Assembly (NCBI GenBank): GCA_964007475.1
Contig: OZ023275.1
Span: forward strand, 32,183,619 to 32,247,618
Source: Hybos culiciformis
Taxonomy: Eukaryota > Arthropoda > Insecta > Diptera > Hybotidae
DNA length: 64,000 nt
Direction of reading: 5' to 3'
Shown here piece by piece: positions 41,008 through 52,000 of the stretch; the stretch's first letter is position 1; the number at the start of each line of letters is the position of its first letter. The position numbers and the translations under genes were made by a program. The notes below the pieces were generated by a model. The model was not told where the DNA came from, did not search any database, and was given only the letters and a program-made list of their open reading frames with translations.

Positions 41008-41940
41008 CAGTGGTTCCCAGTGTGGGTCGCGACCCACTGGTGGGTCGCGAGCTGACTCAAGGTGGGTCGCCAAAAGTTTTATTATTTAGTTGTTTGTGTT
41101 ACTTTACTTTTAATTCTAAAACACTATTGTTTGTGGAAAAATAATATTAAAAGTTGTAACTATGACTGCTTTAATATATTACAAACTTTTATCATTGAAA
41201 ATGAAATATCGAATGTCGAATGAGTCGAATGAAAATTAATTTTTACCCCCTACAGAATTACTCAATAATATCATACAACGCGCCTAAAGAAGTATTAACT
41301 TCAAAAATCAATTAATTTTACAAGATACCTACCCACTACCAAAGATGACATATAATAAAGATAAGAAGCATAGTGTAAACTTTTTTTTAGACAATTGAAA
41401 ATGAAATAACACCAAATAATAATTTTATTTTTGTAATAATTGAACATTTGGACAATTTTATGGAAAATTTAGATTTTTATTTCCACGAGGAAATGAAAAT
41501 CCCGATAAATATTCATGGGTTATAAATTCTTTTCAAAATGGTTCAGCTACTGACGTATCGACAAAACCGCATGAAGAATAAAGTTGTGTGAGAATAGTGA
41601 TCTCAAAATTAATTTTGCTCGAATAAATCGATATAAGACTTATATATTGAAATTGAATATGTAAAATTCGGAAATGTTTGCATTAAAAAACAAATATCGC
41701 AATAAATTACAATATCAAACTCATTTCGCCTGAAAATAACTATCACAAAAGTAGATGTTGAAGATGTTATTAGCAAAAATAGAAGACAGGCCCATTCATC
41801 TCATTACATAATTATTTTGATATTAATAAATTTATGAATTAAAGTGTTTTTTTGATTTTCACTATTTTTTACAGGTGGGTCGCGAAAACCTTAGGGTTTT
41901 AATTAGTGGGTCGCGACTGGTAAAAGTTTTGGAACCCCTG
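41008..41940. mobile_element. non-autonomous hAT element
   Basis: Left end CAGTGGTTCCCAGTGTGGGT and right end ...TTTTGGAACCCCTG are hAT-type termini, with GTGGGTCGCGAC repeated near both ends. It is flanked by an 8-base duplication with one change, GTATGGAC (41000-41007) and GTATAGAC (41941-41948). No transposase frame. The segment about 41213-41385 recurs at 56208-56335. Confidence 0.85.
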
Positions 41941-41961
41941 GTATAGACTGCAACTACCTTA

Positions 41962-42366
41962 TGCCTTGTTCAGACAACGACTAAATCATGATTTCGTAAT
42001 CGTGATTTGGTGTAGATAATCATACTTTGAAAACCTGTGTGAACACGATTATGAACGAAAACAAAAAAAGTAAACAACATGAAAGCAAACAAAATAAAAA
42101 CATAAATATTATTTGCTACTCAAATTTTTTTTATTTTGTAAATAAAGAAAATATGTCAAAAATAAAAGTCAAAAATAAGTAGGAATGAGTGGAAATGGGT
42201 AACATGGATGGTAAAAAACTATAAACTCATCCCTGAAATTTTTCATGATTTTCGATTATCATGATTTCCGATGACAATTTTTTTGTATGAGCAAATCATG
42301 AAATAAAGAATGATAATCACAAAAAGTAAGATTATCATGATAAGATTTCATTGTCTGAACAAGGCA
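41962..42366. mobile_element. PIF/Harbinger-like MITE
   Basis: Terminal inverted repeats TGCCTTGTTCAGACAA at 41962 and its exact reverse complement ending 42366, flanked by TTA on both sides (41959-41961, 42367-42369). A TTA/TAA duplication is typical of PIF/Harbinger. Non-coding. Confidence 0.82.
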
Positions 42367-42375
42367 TTACCCATG

Positions 42376-42583
42376 CACATTAAAACAGTATATTGGATAT
42401 GTTAACAAAATTTGTTATACAACTCGTTCTGTATTTACACAAAAACACATAGCCACTTGTCAATTTATATAACTCGACCTTCGGTCTCGTGATATAAGTA
42501 TTGACTCGTGTCAATGTGTTTTTGTGTATACAGAACTCGTAATTAATAACAAATTTAGTTAACATATACAATAATCTACTATT
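42376..42583. mobile_element. palindromic MITE family P1, copy b
   Basis: Arms run from CATTAAAACAGTATATTGG to AACATATACAATAATC with inner arms ACAAAAACACATAG / TGTGTTTTTGTGTATA. The loop holds TCGACCTTCGGTCTCG, which is itself nearly palindromic. Confidence 0.75.
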
Positions 42584-42649
42584 AATCGAATATAAAGCAT
42601 GAATTTCGAATGTTGTGTATTGTCATATTGTGTACTGTAAAATATATGA

Positions 42650-42835
42650 AGACCCTAAACGTAGCCCCCTACCCAAAAATTTTGGGCAAATAATTTTTAT
42701 TTCACCGGCGCTACCTGTTTAGAAACATTTTTTTTTTCATATTTTGAGCCGGGAAGACCCTAACCGTATCACTCTACCCAAAATTTTTGGTCAGGTAATC
42801 TTTATTTCACCGGAGCTGCCTATTTTTTTTTTTTT
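42650..42835. repeat. ~117-bp repeat with GAGCCGGGAAGACCCTAAC motif
   Basis: Two tandem units here ('gaccctaa(a/c)cgta...ctacccaaaa...tttatttcaccgg.gct.cct'). Related units are at about 47240-47335, 55600-55745 and 55970-56040. Confidence 0.75.
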
Positions 42836-42839
42836 TTTT

Positions 42840-43035
42840 GAAGTTTAACAAAAAAGGGGAAAAAAAGAAATCAGAATATAGTATGTCCTATGTAACGAAA
42901 AGTAAGAAAATAGGGGTAATAACCACAAATTTAGTATCATATGTTAAAAAGTAAAAGCAAATATAAAAGCAGGGAAATATAAGACGTTGCGATGCTACAC
43001 ACACATAACAAAATACTAACGATGTGTGGAAAGCA
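42840..43035 (-). repeat. terminal fragment of the 1.9-kb repeat family
   Basis: Matches the 34440-34715 end of copy B (GAAGTTTAAC, 'agcagggaaatataagacgttg', 'cacacacataacaaaatactaacgatgtgtgg') with internal losses. Confidence 0.7.
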
Positions 43036-43051
43036 AAAAACAAAAAAAAAA

Positions 43052-43277
43052 AACACGAAGCAGTCATAGAACTGCCGACAGAAGTTTATACTTAAAGATT
43101 TAAAAACTATGAATAACAGTGGCTACAAATGATGGGCTGCTCAGTACAAAATGTAAATTAAAATAAAAATCAGTCCATCAGTCCAAAAGCAGTCCATTAT
43201 TTGTAGCCACTGTTATTCATAGTTTTTAAATCTTTAAGTATAAACTTCTGTCGTCAGTTCTATGACTGCTTCGTGTT
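43052..43277. mobile_element. near-perfect palindromic MITE
   Basis: 43053 ACACGAAGCAGTCATAGAAC onward is matched in reverse complement up to 43276, with arms of about 90 bases that differ at very few positions around a ~45-base centre. A copy with a shortened left arm is at 53848-54030. Confidence 0.85.
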
Positions 43278-43804
43278 TTTTTTTTTACCAAAACGAAGTA
43301 CAGATACTTAAATTAAGAGAAAAATTTTAACTTTAATAATTATGACGCTTAACGGAAATTAATTTGATCAATCTGCAAAAATTAATTGAATAATTTATTA
43401 TCTCTCCCTCTTTGGTTTTTTGTATTTGGCGTAACTACATTATTATGTTAAAAAAATTAAAAAAAAAAAAAATTTCATAAAATTCTCAGTATCGGGGGAT
43501 CGAACTTGGCACCTTCAGAATTGTAATCCGATATTCTATCCACTCAGCCATATTGCCCGTATGATTTCAGCTTTCTAAAATAACATAAAAGAGCACTTGT
43601 GTTCTTTAATAATTAAAATCCCCGGAATTTATTTTAAAAATTCCTCTCTTATTTCATTCCACTAATCGTATTCATGAACCCGTTTATTTCATTCCACTAA
43701 CCGTATTCATGAACCTTAAAGAACAAAGCAGAATTTGAACTTGAATTTTTATATTATTTAGAAGAATAAACTCTTTATATGATTTTAGAAAGCAAAAATT
43801 ACAT
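43070..43804. repeat. duplicated ~0.7-kb block, copy 1 (matches 53848-54558)
   Basis: Apart from a few base changes the two blocks are the same, including the palindromic MITE, a minus-strand tRNA-like sequence (43487-43559) and 'tattcatgaacccgtttatttc' repeats. Copy 1 is split by the foldback element 43805-46653 and resumes at 46654; copy 2 has no insertion. Confidence 0.85.
43487..43559 (-). repeat. tRNA-like sequence (minus strand)
   Basis: On the minus strand TGGCTGAGTGGATAG fits an A box and AGTTCGATCC a B box. The anticodon arm pairs (5 bp) around a 7-base loop TTACAAT, but the acceptor ends do not pair, so this is more likely a tRNA-derived repeat than a gene. Same in the block copy at 54240-54312. 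Confidence 0.55.
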
Positions 43805-44002
43805 ATCGTAGAGAAGTAAGAAACTTCTTGTTGTTTTTCCCAGCAATTACGTAAAACAATATCGTAAACAATTACTCAGGAAAAAATAAGTACATAAATT
43901 GTAGTCACAATACAGGAAATTTTATTCGGTTACAGGAAATTTTATTCAAATACTAAATATAAATTTTATAAATGTTTTTTGTTTATTATTTTTTAATTCC
44001 TA

Positions 44003-44966
44003 AGAGCCGTTTTACACATTCCTTTTTTCAGTGGTGGGATGTTAAGATTTCGAAAAATTCGATATTCGATATTCGATCGAATGGCAGTATGTTATGACAA
44101 AATCGCTTCTACGTTTTCTCGCTACGGTATCACAAAAAAATTTTCAAGTGATACGGAATCGAATAATAAAAATGTATGAAAAAAGAAATTATTTTTATTC
44201 AAAATTATTTATAAAAATTAATTTTGAATAAACAAAAATATTTGTTTTTTAATTATTTAAAAATAAAATAATTAAAAGAAAATTATTTTAATATTAATAA
44301 AAAAAAATTATTCTAAAGGTGGGTAGGTAAACATTTTTATTTATGAAAATTAAAAAAAATAATTTTAATAAATGTAAATAAAAATAATTAGGTATGAAGA
44401 ATTATTTATTATTATTTACTTTTTGCTTCTTTTTTTTTAACGTCAAAAATCATTTCAGAAAATGATTTTCGAAAGTATCGAAGCGAGAAAATCTTAACAT
44501 GTTGCCAAAAAATCCACTCGCTTCGATGTTCGATACATATTCGCTGTTCGAATGACAACTTAACATGCCACCACAGGACTTTTTTCACTCCTTTTTTCAG
44601 GACTTTTTCTGTCTTGATATTCCATCCCGTTTTAATTCATACAAAAAGTTGAGATAAAAAAAAAAGTCGTCAGGCATGAAAATTTTCTTGCCTGACTTTT
44701 TTTTCATTCCTTTTTTTGATATGTTTTACATATTTGTCTTTTATTTGACTGTTATTTTATTTTTATTCAAAAATAAAGTAATTTTTTTTTTCGTTTTATT
44801 TTCAATCTATTAATTTCACAGTAATTTCAAAAAGAAAATAATTTTTTAAATAAAAAAATGTCTAAGTAGTGTCATTTTTTTGCCTTTTGTGTAAAAGTAT
44901 TGAAAAAAAAGTCCTGAAAAAAGGAGTGTAAAAAGTCCTGAAAAAAGGAATGTGTAAAACGGCTCT
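44003..44966. mobile_element. MITE nested in copy 3 (TA target)
   Basis: Left end AGAGCCGTTTTACACATTCC and right end GGAATGTGTAAAACGGCTCT are exact inverted repeats, flanked by TA on each side. It splits the sequence 'ttaattccta/acatgatgaac' that is continuous in copy 1 at 37424-37444. TA duplication suggests a Tc1/mariner-type relationship. Confidence 0.82.
44032..44573. mobile_element. innermost nested element (CAG target)
   Basis: Ends TGGTGGGATGTTAAG and CTTAACATGCCACCA are inverted with few changes and it is flanked by CAG on both sides (44029-44031, 44574-44576). Removing it restores the continuous phrase 'ttttttcaggacttttt' of the surrounding MITE. Non-coding. Confidence 0.78.
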
Positions 44967-46662
44967 TACATGATGAACATCATAGTGTGCACAATTAACG
45001 ATTTACGGAATTGGCTGTAACCTGGATGTTTAGGCGATACTGCCGTTTCCTTGAACCACTCAGAATGGGCTGAAAGTTGGAGGGGCGATAGAGGCGGTGC
45101 CCAAACTCCCGTTTCGGAGAAAGGGCCCCCCAAAGTTTTCATACATTTTTGTATAGAATTTTTTTTTTGTGCCTGATTTGTACAATTTTTGGGTAGGTGG
45201 TAGAGGCGGTCCCTAGAATGTTAAATCCGAGATGGCTTTTGAGGGAAAGCCCCCATTTCGGAGATATGGCCCTTCAAAGTTTTCATACGAAATTCGTTAT
45301 TTATTTATTTTTTGTGAAAAGGCTTTGAAGAGAATTTAATTTTAAAAAAAGGAGGGGGGGCCTGGCAGCGGTGCGGGCGGTTGGTCAGTGGGTTTTGCGT
45401 CGCCAGCCGCAAATCCCACTGATCAACCGCCCGCCCGCCGCCCCGCCCCCGCTCCTTTTTTAAAAATTAAATTCTCGTCAAAGCTCTGTTTAAAATTTTT
45501 TGTGAGAAGTAACGTATGACAACTTTGAAGGGTCATATCTCCGAAATTGGGGCTTCTCCCAAAAACCGTCTCGGATTCAACATTCTAGGGACCGCCTCTA
45601 TCACCTACCCAAAAATTGGGCAAATTGGGCACAAAAAAAATGTCCATACAAAAATGTATGAAAACTTTGGGGGGCCCTTTCTCCGAAACGGGACCTTTGC
45701 CCCAAGAACTGATTTAAGTTTTGGGAGTTTCTGCACCGCCTCTACCCCCGTTCTAAGTTTCAGCCCATTCTGAGTGGTTCAAGGAAACGGCAGTATCGCC
45801 TAAGCTTTGTTTCAGCCAATTGCGTAAATCGTTAATTGTGCGCATGATAGGAATTAAAAAAAATATGAGTAAAAAAATTTTTTTTTAAGAAAAGATGTTT
45901 TTTATCGAAGAGCCCTAAAAACTTCAAAATAAGAATTTGTTTTTGGAAGGTCTTGATATTAAATGTTCAAACTATTTGAAAAGCGTTCGAGACCAATAAG
46001 AGATATTGATTTGGTACATTGAAAAGGTCTTGAACGCTTTTTAAAATATTTTGAACATTTAATATCAAGACCTTCCAAAAACAAATTCTTATTTTAAAGT
46101 TATGAGGACTTCGATAAAAAACATCTTTTCTTAAAAAATATTTTTTTACTTATATTTTTTATTTTTTAGTTTTTAGTTACAATAAAACACATACGTTTCA
46201 TGTTTTTTTTCTTTTAATTCATACCATTAAATTTTTTTTTTTAATTTACGAAATATTTTAACCTACCGCTTCAAAATCAAAATGGCTTAAAATTCAAAAT
46301 TACCATTAACATTAGATAAATATTTAAAAGCGTTTTAGAATTTTTTAGAACTATGCGAAATATCACTTGGCTTGGCTGTACTTTTTTATTTTTTTCCATA
46401 CAATTTTTATTTAATCCCGTCAAATTGATTATTTAATTTTACAACAGATGTCTCTTTATTAATCGGAGAAAATAAACAAAAAATATTTATAAAATTGACA
46501 TTTAGTATTTGAATAAAATTTCCTGTAACCGAATAAAATTTCCCGTATTGTGACTACAATTTAAGTACTTATTTTTTCCTGGGTAATTGTTTACGATATT
46601 ATTTTACGGTATTGCTGGGAAAAAGAACAAGAAGTTGCTAACTTCTCTACGATAAATTATAT

Positions 46663-46735
46663 GGCCATATGGCTTAGTGGATAGAACACCAGACTATTAA
46701 GTCTGAAGGTGCCAGGTTCGAACACAATTATGATT
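46663..46735 (+). repeat. tRNA-like sequence, plus strand
   Basis: TGGCTTAGTGGATAGAACAC fits an A box region and GGTTCGAAC a B box. The block copy at 54559-54630 has an Ile-like anticodon arm (CAGA-CTAATAAT-TCTG). The acceptor stem does not pair, so I treat it as a tRNA-derived repeat. Confidence 0.55.
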
Positions 46736-46739
46736 TGTT

Positions 46740-47000
46740 TTTTTTTTAATATTTGAAATTTTTTTTACATAATAAAATGATTTCTACAAGTAATAAGACA
46801 AAAATTGTTTTTTTGTTAGTGGGTACTGGTATGACCTAAAAGACGAGGGCGAGCGGGGGTCCCCTTACTCCCCCCCGTCCCAAAAAATTATTGGTACTGA
46901 CAGATGGAGAAAATTAATAGTTTTTCTTGTTCCAAATAAATAAAAAAAAAATAAAATGAATGGTTTATTAGAATTTTTTTATTATATTTTAGAAATCCAA
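46740..47000. other. AT-rich spacer with a short GC-rich stretch
   Basis: Nothing recognised except a GC-rich segment at about 46840-46885. Confidence 0.35.
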
Positions 47001-47008
47001 AATCATAT

Positions 47009-47078
47009 GGGCTATATGGCTTGGTGGCTAGAACATCGGACTATAAGAGTGAAGATGTCAGGTTCGATTCCCCCCAAT
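47009..47078 (+). repeat. tRNA-like sequence
   Basis: GGCTATATGGCTTGGTGGCT then GGTTCGATTCC, with the spacing of A and B boxes. Related to the sequence at 46663 but more tRNA-like in the T arm. Acceptor ends do not pair fully. Confidence 0.5.
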
Positions 47079-47462
47079 GAATACATTTTTTTTTTTAATT
47101 TTTTTGAACATAATAATTTTAATTTTTTTGAACATAATTTTTTATTGGTAGAATATGTAATTGTTTTGCTTGTAATATTGGGCCCTATATATACATATAT
47201 TTGAAATTAAAAAAGTCTACGATAATTATGAATTCCTAGCCAAAATTTTTGGTCTGGTAATCTTTATTTCACCAGAGCTACCTATTTTGAAAAATTTTTT
47301 TTTTGCATATTTTGAGCCGGGAAAACCTATAATGATAAATTACTTGATCGATATCTATACTATCAATGCCAAAATATACCTATGTTGTTTCTCAAGGCTT
47401 TAATAAAATTATTTGTAACGAGTTTAGTGCGTCCAATATTATAAATTTGTTTTATAGGATAT

Positions 47463-48180
47463 AGAGGAAGTTCGGGTATTGTGGACCACTGCAACTGTTT
47501 TCGAATATATCTCAGTTGTTTTTTGTAAATTTTTTTAACCCAAGATACATATTGAAGCTTGGTCTTTCTCCTTTACAAAAATTTGTTGAAAAGCCAAATA
47601 TCTCATGTTATTCAATAATTATAACCTAAAATGTGGAAAAAGTCCAAAACGACAGTTTTAGATAACGTGCGGTTAATTTGGACCATAGCATCGGGTAAAG
47701 TGGACTAGCTTTAAATTAGAGTTTTGCTGGTCATTTTCAAAATACAAAATATGCGGTTAATGTGGACCAGTGTACCACAGTACCGAAATTGGGTGGTTCA
47801 CATTACCCGCATTGGTTATCGTCACAAAAAAAAATTTGAAAAATATGAAAAACTTAGACTTAATAATACTTACTTGACTTCTTCGAATGATGTTTGTTTT
47901 ACTCTGTTCAAAAAAATATTAAATTTTCAAATTAAATAATAAATGAACTTTTAAGCCAAAAAATTGTTTTAATTTTTTTTTTACAATTTTTTTGCCAAAT
48001 TCAACTATCAAACTAAAACTTTTTTATTGAATGAGTTTTTTATGAGCAAATTTTTTTCTCTTAGTTTTTTAATATTGTGCATTTTTCCACATGCTCAGAT
48101 TTGTTACTTGAATTTAAATAGCTGAGAAAATGCACTGGTCCACATTAGCCGACCGGTCCACATTACCCGTAATTACTCTA
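47463..48180. mobile_element. terminal-inverted-repeat element with GGGTAATGTGGACC motif
   Basis: Left TAGAGGAAGTTCGGGTATTG and right CATTACCCGTAATTACTCTA are diverged inverted repeats. Variants of 'gg.taatgtggacc' recur several times near both ends (47640-47810, 48135-48170). Non-coding. Confidence 0.65.
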
Positions 48181-48343
48181 ATGTTTATAACTTTAGTGGT
48201 TACATGATCTCTGTAAAAAAAATAAAACAAAAACATGAAACATGAAATGAAATGTGATCACTTTTCTTACTTATTTTTCTCCCGGGAAATTCGTACTTTT
48301 TTTAGCGTTTATTATCTTATTAACTACAACAGGATTAACAAAT

Positions 48344-48602
48344 TGTTGAAATGATAAGGTATAACCGACCTTTGATAGCAATGTTAAGTATGCCACATTG
48401 CCACACACCACACACAACTTTGTGTTTACTTTTTTATGTTTACATATTTGCCACTAGAGTTTTTATATTATTTTTATATGTGTAGAGTAAAGTAATTATT
48501 TAATATTCATTCCAATAAAGATTATTGTATAGAAGAGATCTGCGCCTTTTATTTAGCATTAACAAAGGAATCAGGAATAGCTTTCATCATCCCCTTTCAA
48601 CA
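48344..48602 (+). repeat. copia 5' LTR
   Basis: 259 bp, begins TGTTGAAATG and ends TTTCAACA. It carries an AATAAAG signal. Identical to the right LTR except for one extra CA. Confidence 0.95.
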
Positions 48603-49032
48603 GGTTATGGGCCCAGAGTCCCAGAGTTCCAGAGTTCCAGAGTTAATGTGATCCAGAATTAATAATTGAATATTGATTCAATTTTATTTTATTATAAATT
48701 TTTGCCGAAATTGAAGGAAATTTTTTTATTGAAATTTTTTCAACATCGATAGTTGCTGCTGATTTGGTTCGAGATTTTGCTGTGTGCTGTTCTTATATAA
48801 TTGTAGCTGGTTGGTTGAAATTGAATGGTTGGTAATAAATTGATGATCGTGCGTGATCAAGAATTATTGACTGGTAAAAAGAATTTTATTTTTTCTTAAA
48901 TTTATTTATTGGATTGAGGTTAAGTAAAAGGGCGGAAAAAATTACATTAATTTTTTTTATTGAAAGCATCTCATTGTTTGAATTATTCATTTTAGATAAA
49001 AGAAGAAACTACAGTATTTTTTATTGAATAAA

Positions 49033-52000
49033 ATGGCACAAAGTTTTTTAGCGTCAATTGAAAAATTGAAAGGACGCGAAAATTATTCAACATGGAAATT
49101 TTCTATGGAAAATTTTTTAGAACATGAAGGCTTGTTGAAATGTATTACAGGCATAGAAACTGATAATACCAAACTTTCAAAAGCTAAAACGTCATTGATT
49201 TTAAGTGTTGATAAATTAAATTTTGTGCACATACAAGATGCGAAAACTCCCAAAGAAGTATGGGATAAATTGAAATGCACATTCGAAGATACTGGAATGA
49301 TGCGTCGAATCGGTTTAATGCGAACAATAATTAATACCAAATTAGAGAGTTGTGATTCAACAGAGGATTATGTAAATCAAATTATATCTTCAGTTCATAA
49401 ATTAAATGGAATTGGATTTAGTGTACCGGATGAGTGGGTGGCTACATTTCTTTTGACAGGCTTGACGGAAGATTATGCTCCGATGATTATGGCAATGGAA
49501 AGTTCGACAACTACAATTACAAGTGATGCTGTTAAAACAAAATTACTTCAAGATATTCGTAAAGACAATCAAGGAAGTGCATTTTTTAACAAAAATAAGA
49601 ATGGTAAGAGTAAGAAGTCGAAATTTCAGTTTAGGTGTTACACCTGTAATAAGAAAGGCCATAAGTCACCGGATTGTCCAAATAGACAGAAAAATAATCA
49701 TGGTAATTCAAATTCAAGGTCAACAGAAGATGAAAAGGCTTCACCAGCATTTGGCGCGACGTTTCTTTCTGGTAAATTTAGTAGATCAGATTGGTACATC
49801 GACTCCGGTGCAACTCGTCATATGACAATGAATTTAGATTGGTTGTTAGATTGTAAAAAATCCTCAATTAGTGAAATTATTACAGCAAATGACACTAAAA
49901 TGAAGGTTGAATCATGTGGTTTGGTTAAATTGAAAGTTAATTGTAATGGCAATAATAATGTTATAGATGTAAAAAATGTTCTGTATGTCCCAGATTTAAC
50001 TGCAAACCTTTTGTCAGTAAGTCAGATGGTCAGTAAAGGCAATCAAGTCGAATTTAGTTTAGACAAATGTGTTATTAAAGATTGTAATGGAAATTTATTG
50101 GCTTCTGCAACAATGGTAGACAATATGTACAAATTGAATGGTACAACTGATTGCAGTTTAATGTGTAATAATAACAATAATGAAATTATTACGTGGCATC
50201 GCAGGTTAGGCCATATTAATTATACTGATTTGATAAAAATGAAAAACGGAGCTGTAGAAGGTATAAATTTTATTAATAATAATTGTAATAATAAATGTGT
50301 TATATGTTTACAAGGCAAACATTTTAGAAAACCTTTTAAAAATAAAGGTACTAGAGCGACAAAATTGTTAGAGGTAGTACATGCGGATTTAGTTGGTCCC
50401 ATGGAGAATAAATCTATTGGAGGTAGTAGATTTGCTTTGGTATTGGTGGACGATTATAGTCGTATGGTGTTTATTTATTTTTTGAAATGCAAAAGTGAAG
50501 TATTTGATAAGTTCAAATTATTCAAGGCGTTGGTAGAGAAACAAATTGGACAGGCAATTAAGGTGTTTCGTTCAGATAATGGTGGTGAATTTATAAATTG
50601 GCAATTTAAGCAATTTTTTGAAAGAGAAGGTATACAGCAACAAACTTCTATGTCGTACACTCCTCAACAAAATGGGTTAGCTGAGCGTACAATTCGTACA
50701 ATCACCGAAAAAGCTAGGTGTATGTTGTTTGATGCGAGTTTAAGTAAGTCATATTGGGCTGAAGCTATGAATACTGCTGTGTACATCAAAAATCATACCA
50801 TATCTAAAACATTGTCCAATAAGTCACCTATAGAAATTTGGAGTAAAAAGAAACCAGATTTAAGTCATTTCAAAATTTTTGGCTCACCAGCTATGGTACA
50901 AATTCCAAAGCAAAAAAGGCTTAAACTTGACCCAAAGTCAGAAAAATATTTATTTGTTGGCTATTGTGAAGGTAAAAAGGGCTATAGATTAATTCATCCG
51001 ATATCTAACAAAATTGTAGAAAGTAGAGATGTTGTTTTTATTGAACCAGATAATTCAAATTTTATAAATTTTAATATTTTAGATAATAATGAAAATAGTG
51101 AAAAAGGTTCTGTAGAATGTAATGAGGAAAGTGATGAATCAAATTGTTATCTAGAAGCTAACACAGATTCGCTTGATGATACACTGAACGACAATGCAGA
51201 TTCTGATTATACGCCTCAGATAGAAGTTGAACAAAATGAGACAATATTAAGAAAATCGGATCGAAGACCTAAACCAGTAAGTAGACCTGATTTTATTTCT
51301 TATATTGCTAATGATGTTGAATTAATTGATGAGCCGATAACGGTAGATGAGGCATTAAGTGATCAATATAGTAAAGAGTGGAAGCATGCTATGCAAAGTG
51401 AATATGAATCCCTTTTAGAGAATAAAACATGGAAATTGGTAGAATTGCCAAAAGGTCGAATACCAATAAAAAATAAATGGGTTTTTAAAATTAAAACTAA
51501 TTCTGAAAACAACATAGAGCGTTTTAAGGCCAGATTAGTTGCAAAGGGATGTAGTCAGCGGGCTGGAATTGATTATGCAGAAACTTATTCACCAGTAGTG
51601 AGATATTCATCGATACGTTTTCTGATTGCATTGGCTGTAAAATATGAATTGAATATTCATCAAATGGATGCAATAACTGCATTTTTACAAGGTGATCTTG
51701 ATGAAACAATTTATATGCAACAACCTGAAGGCTATGATGACGGAAGCGGTAGAGTGTGTTTATTGGAGAAGGCCATTTATGGATTGAAACAGGCTAGCCG
51801 TCAATGGAACATAAAATTAAATGAAGTTTTAATTAAGGCAGGTTTTAAAAGATCAAATGTTGATTCTTGCATATATATCAGAAGACATCGAAAATCCATG
51901 ATAGTTGTTGCGATTTATGTTGATGATTTTCTAATATTTTCAAATAATTGTGAATGGAAAAATGATCTAAAAGCTAGTTTAATGTCTAATTTTAAAATGA

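Larger units (their letters stand above)
43805..46653. mobile_element. foldback/MULE-like element, copy 3, with two nested insertions
   Basis: Terminal inverted repeats as in copies 1 and 2. It is flanked by AAATTACAT (43796-43804) and AAATTATAT (46654-46662), a 9-base target duplication with one change; the unoccupied site at about 54551 reads AAATTATAT. The GC-rich centre (45345-45465) keeps both halves of its hairpin. The interior palindrome is at 45915-46100. Nested elements occupy 44003-44966. Confidence 0.85.
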
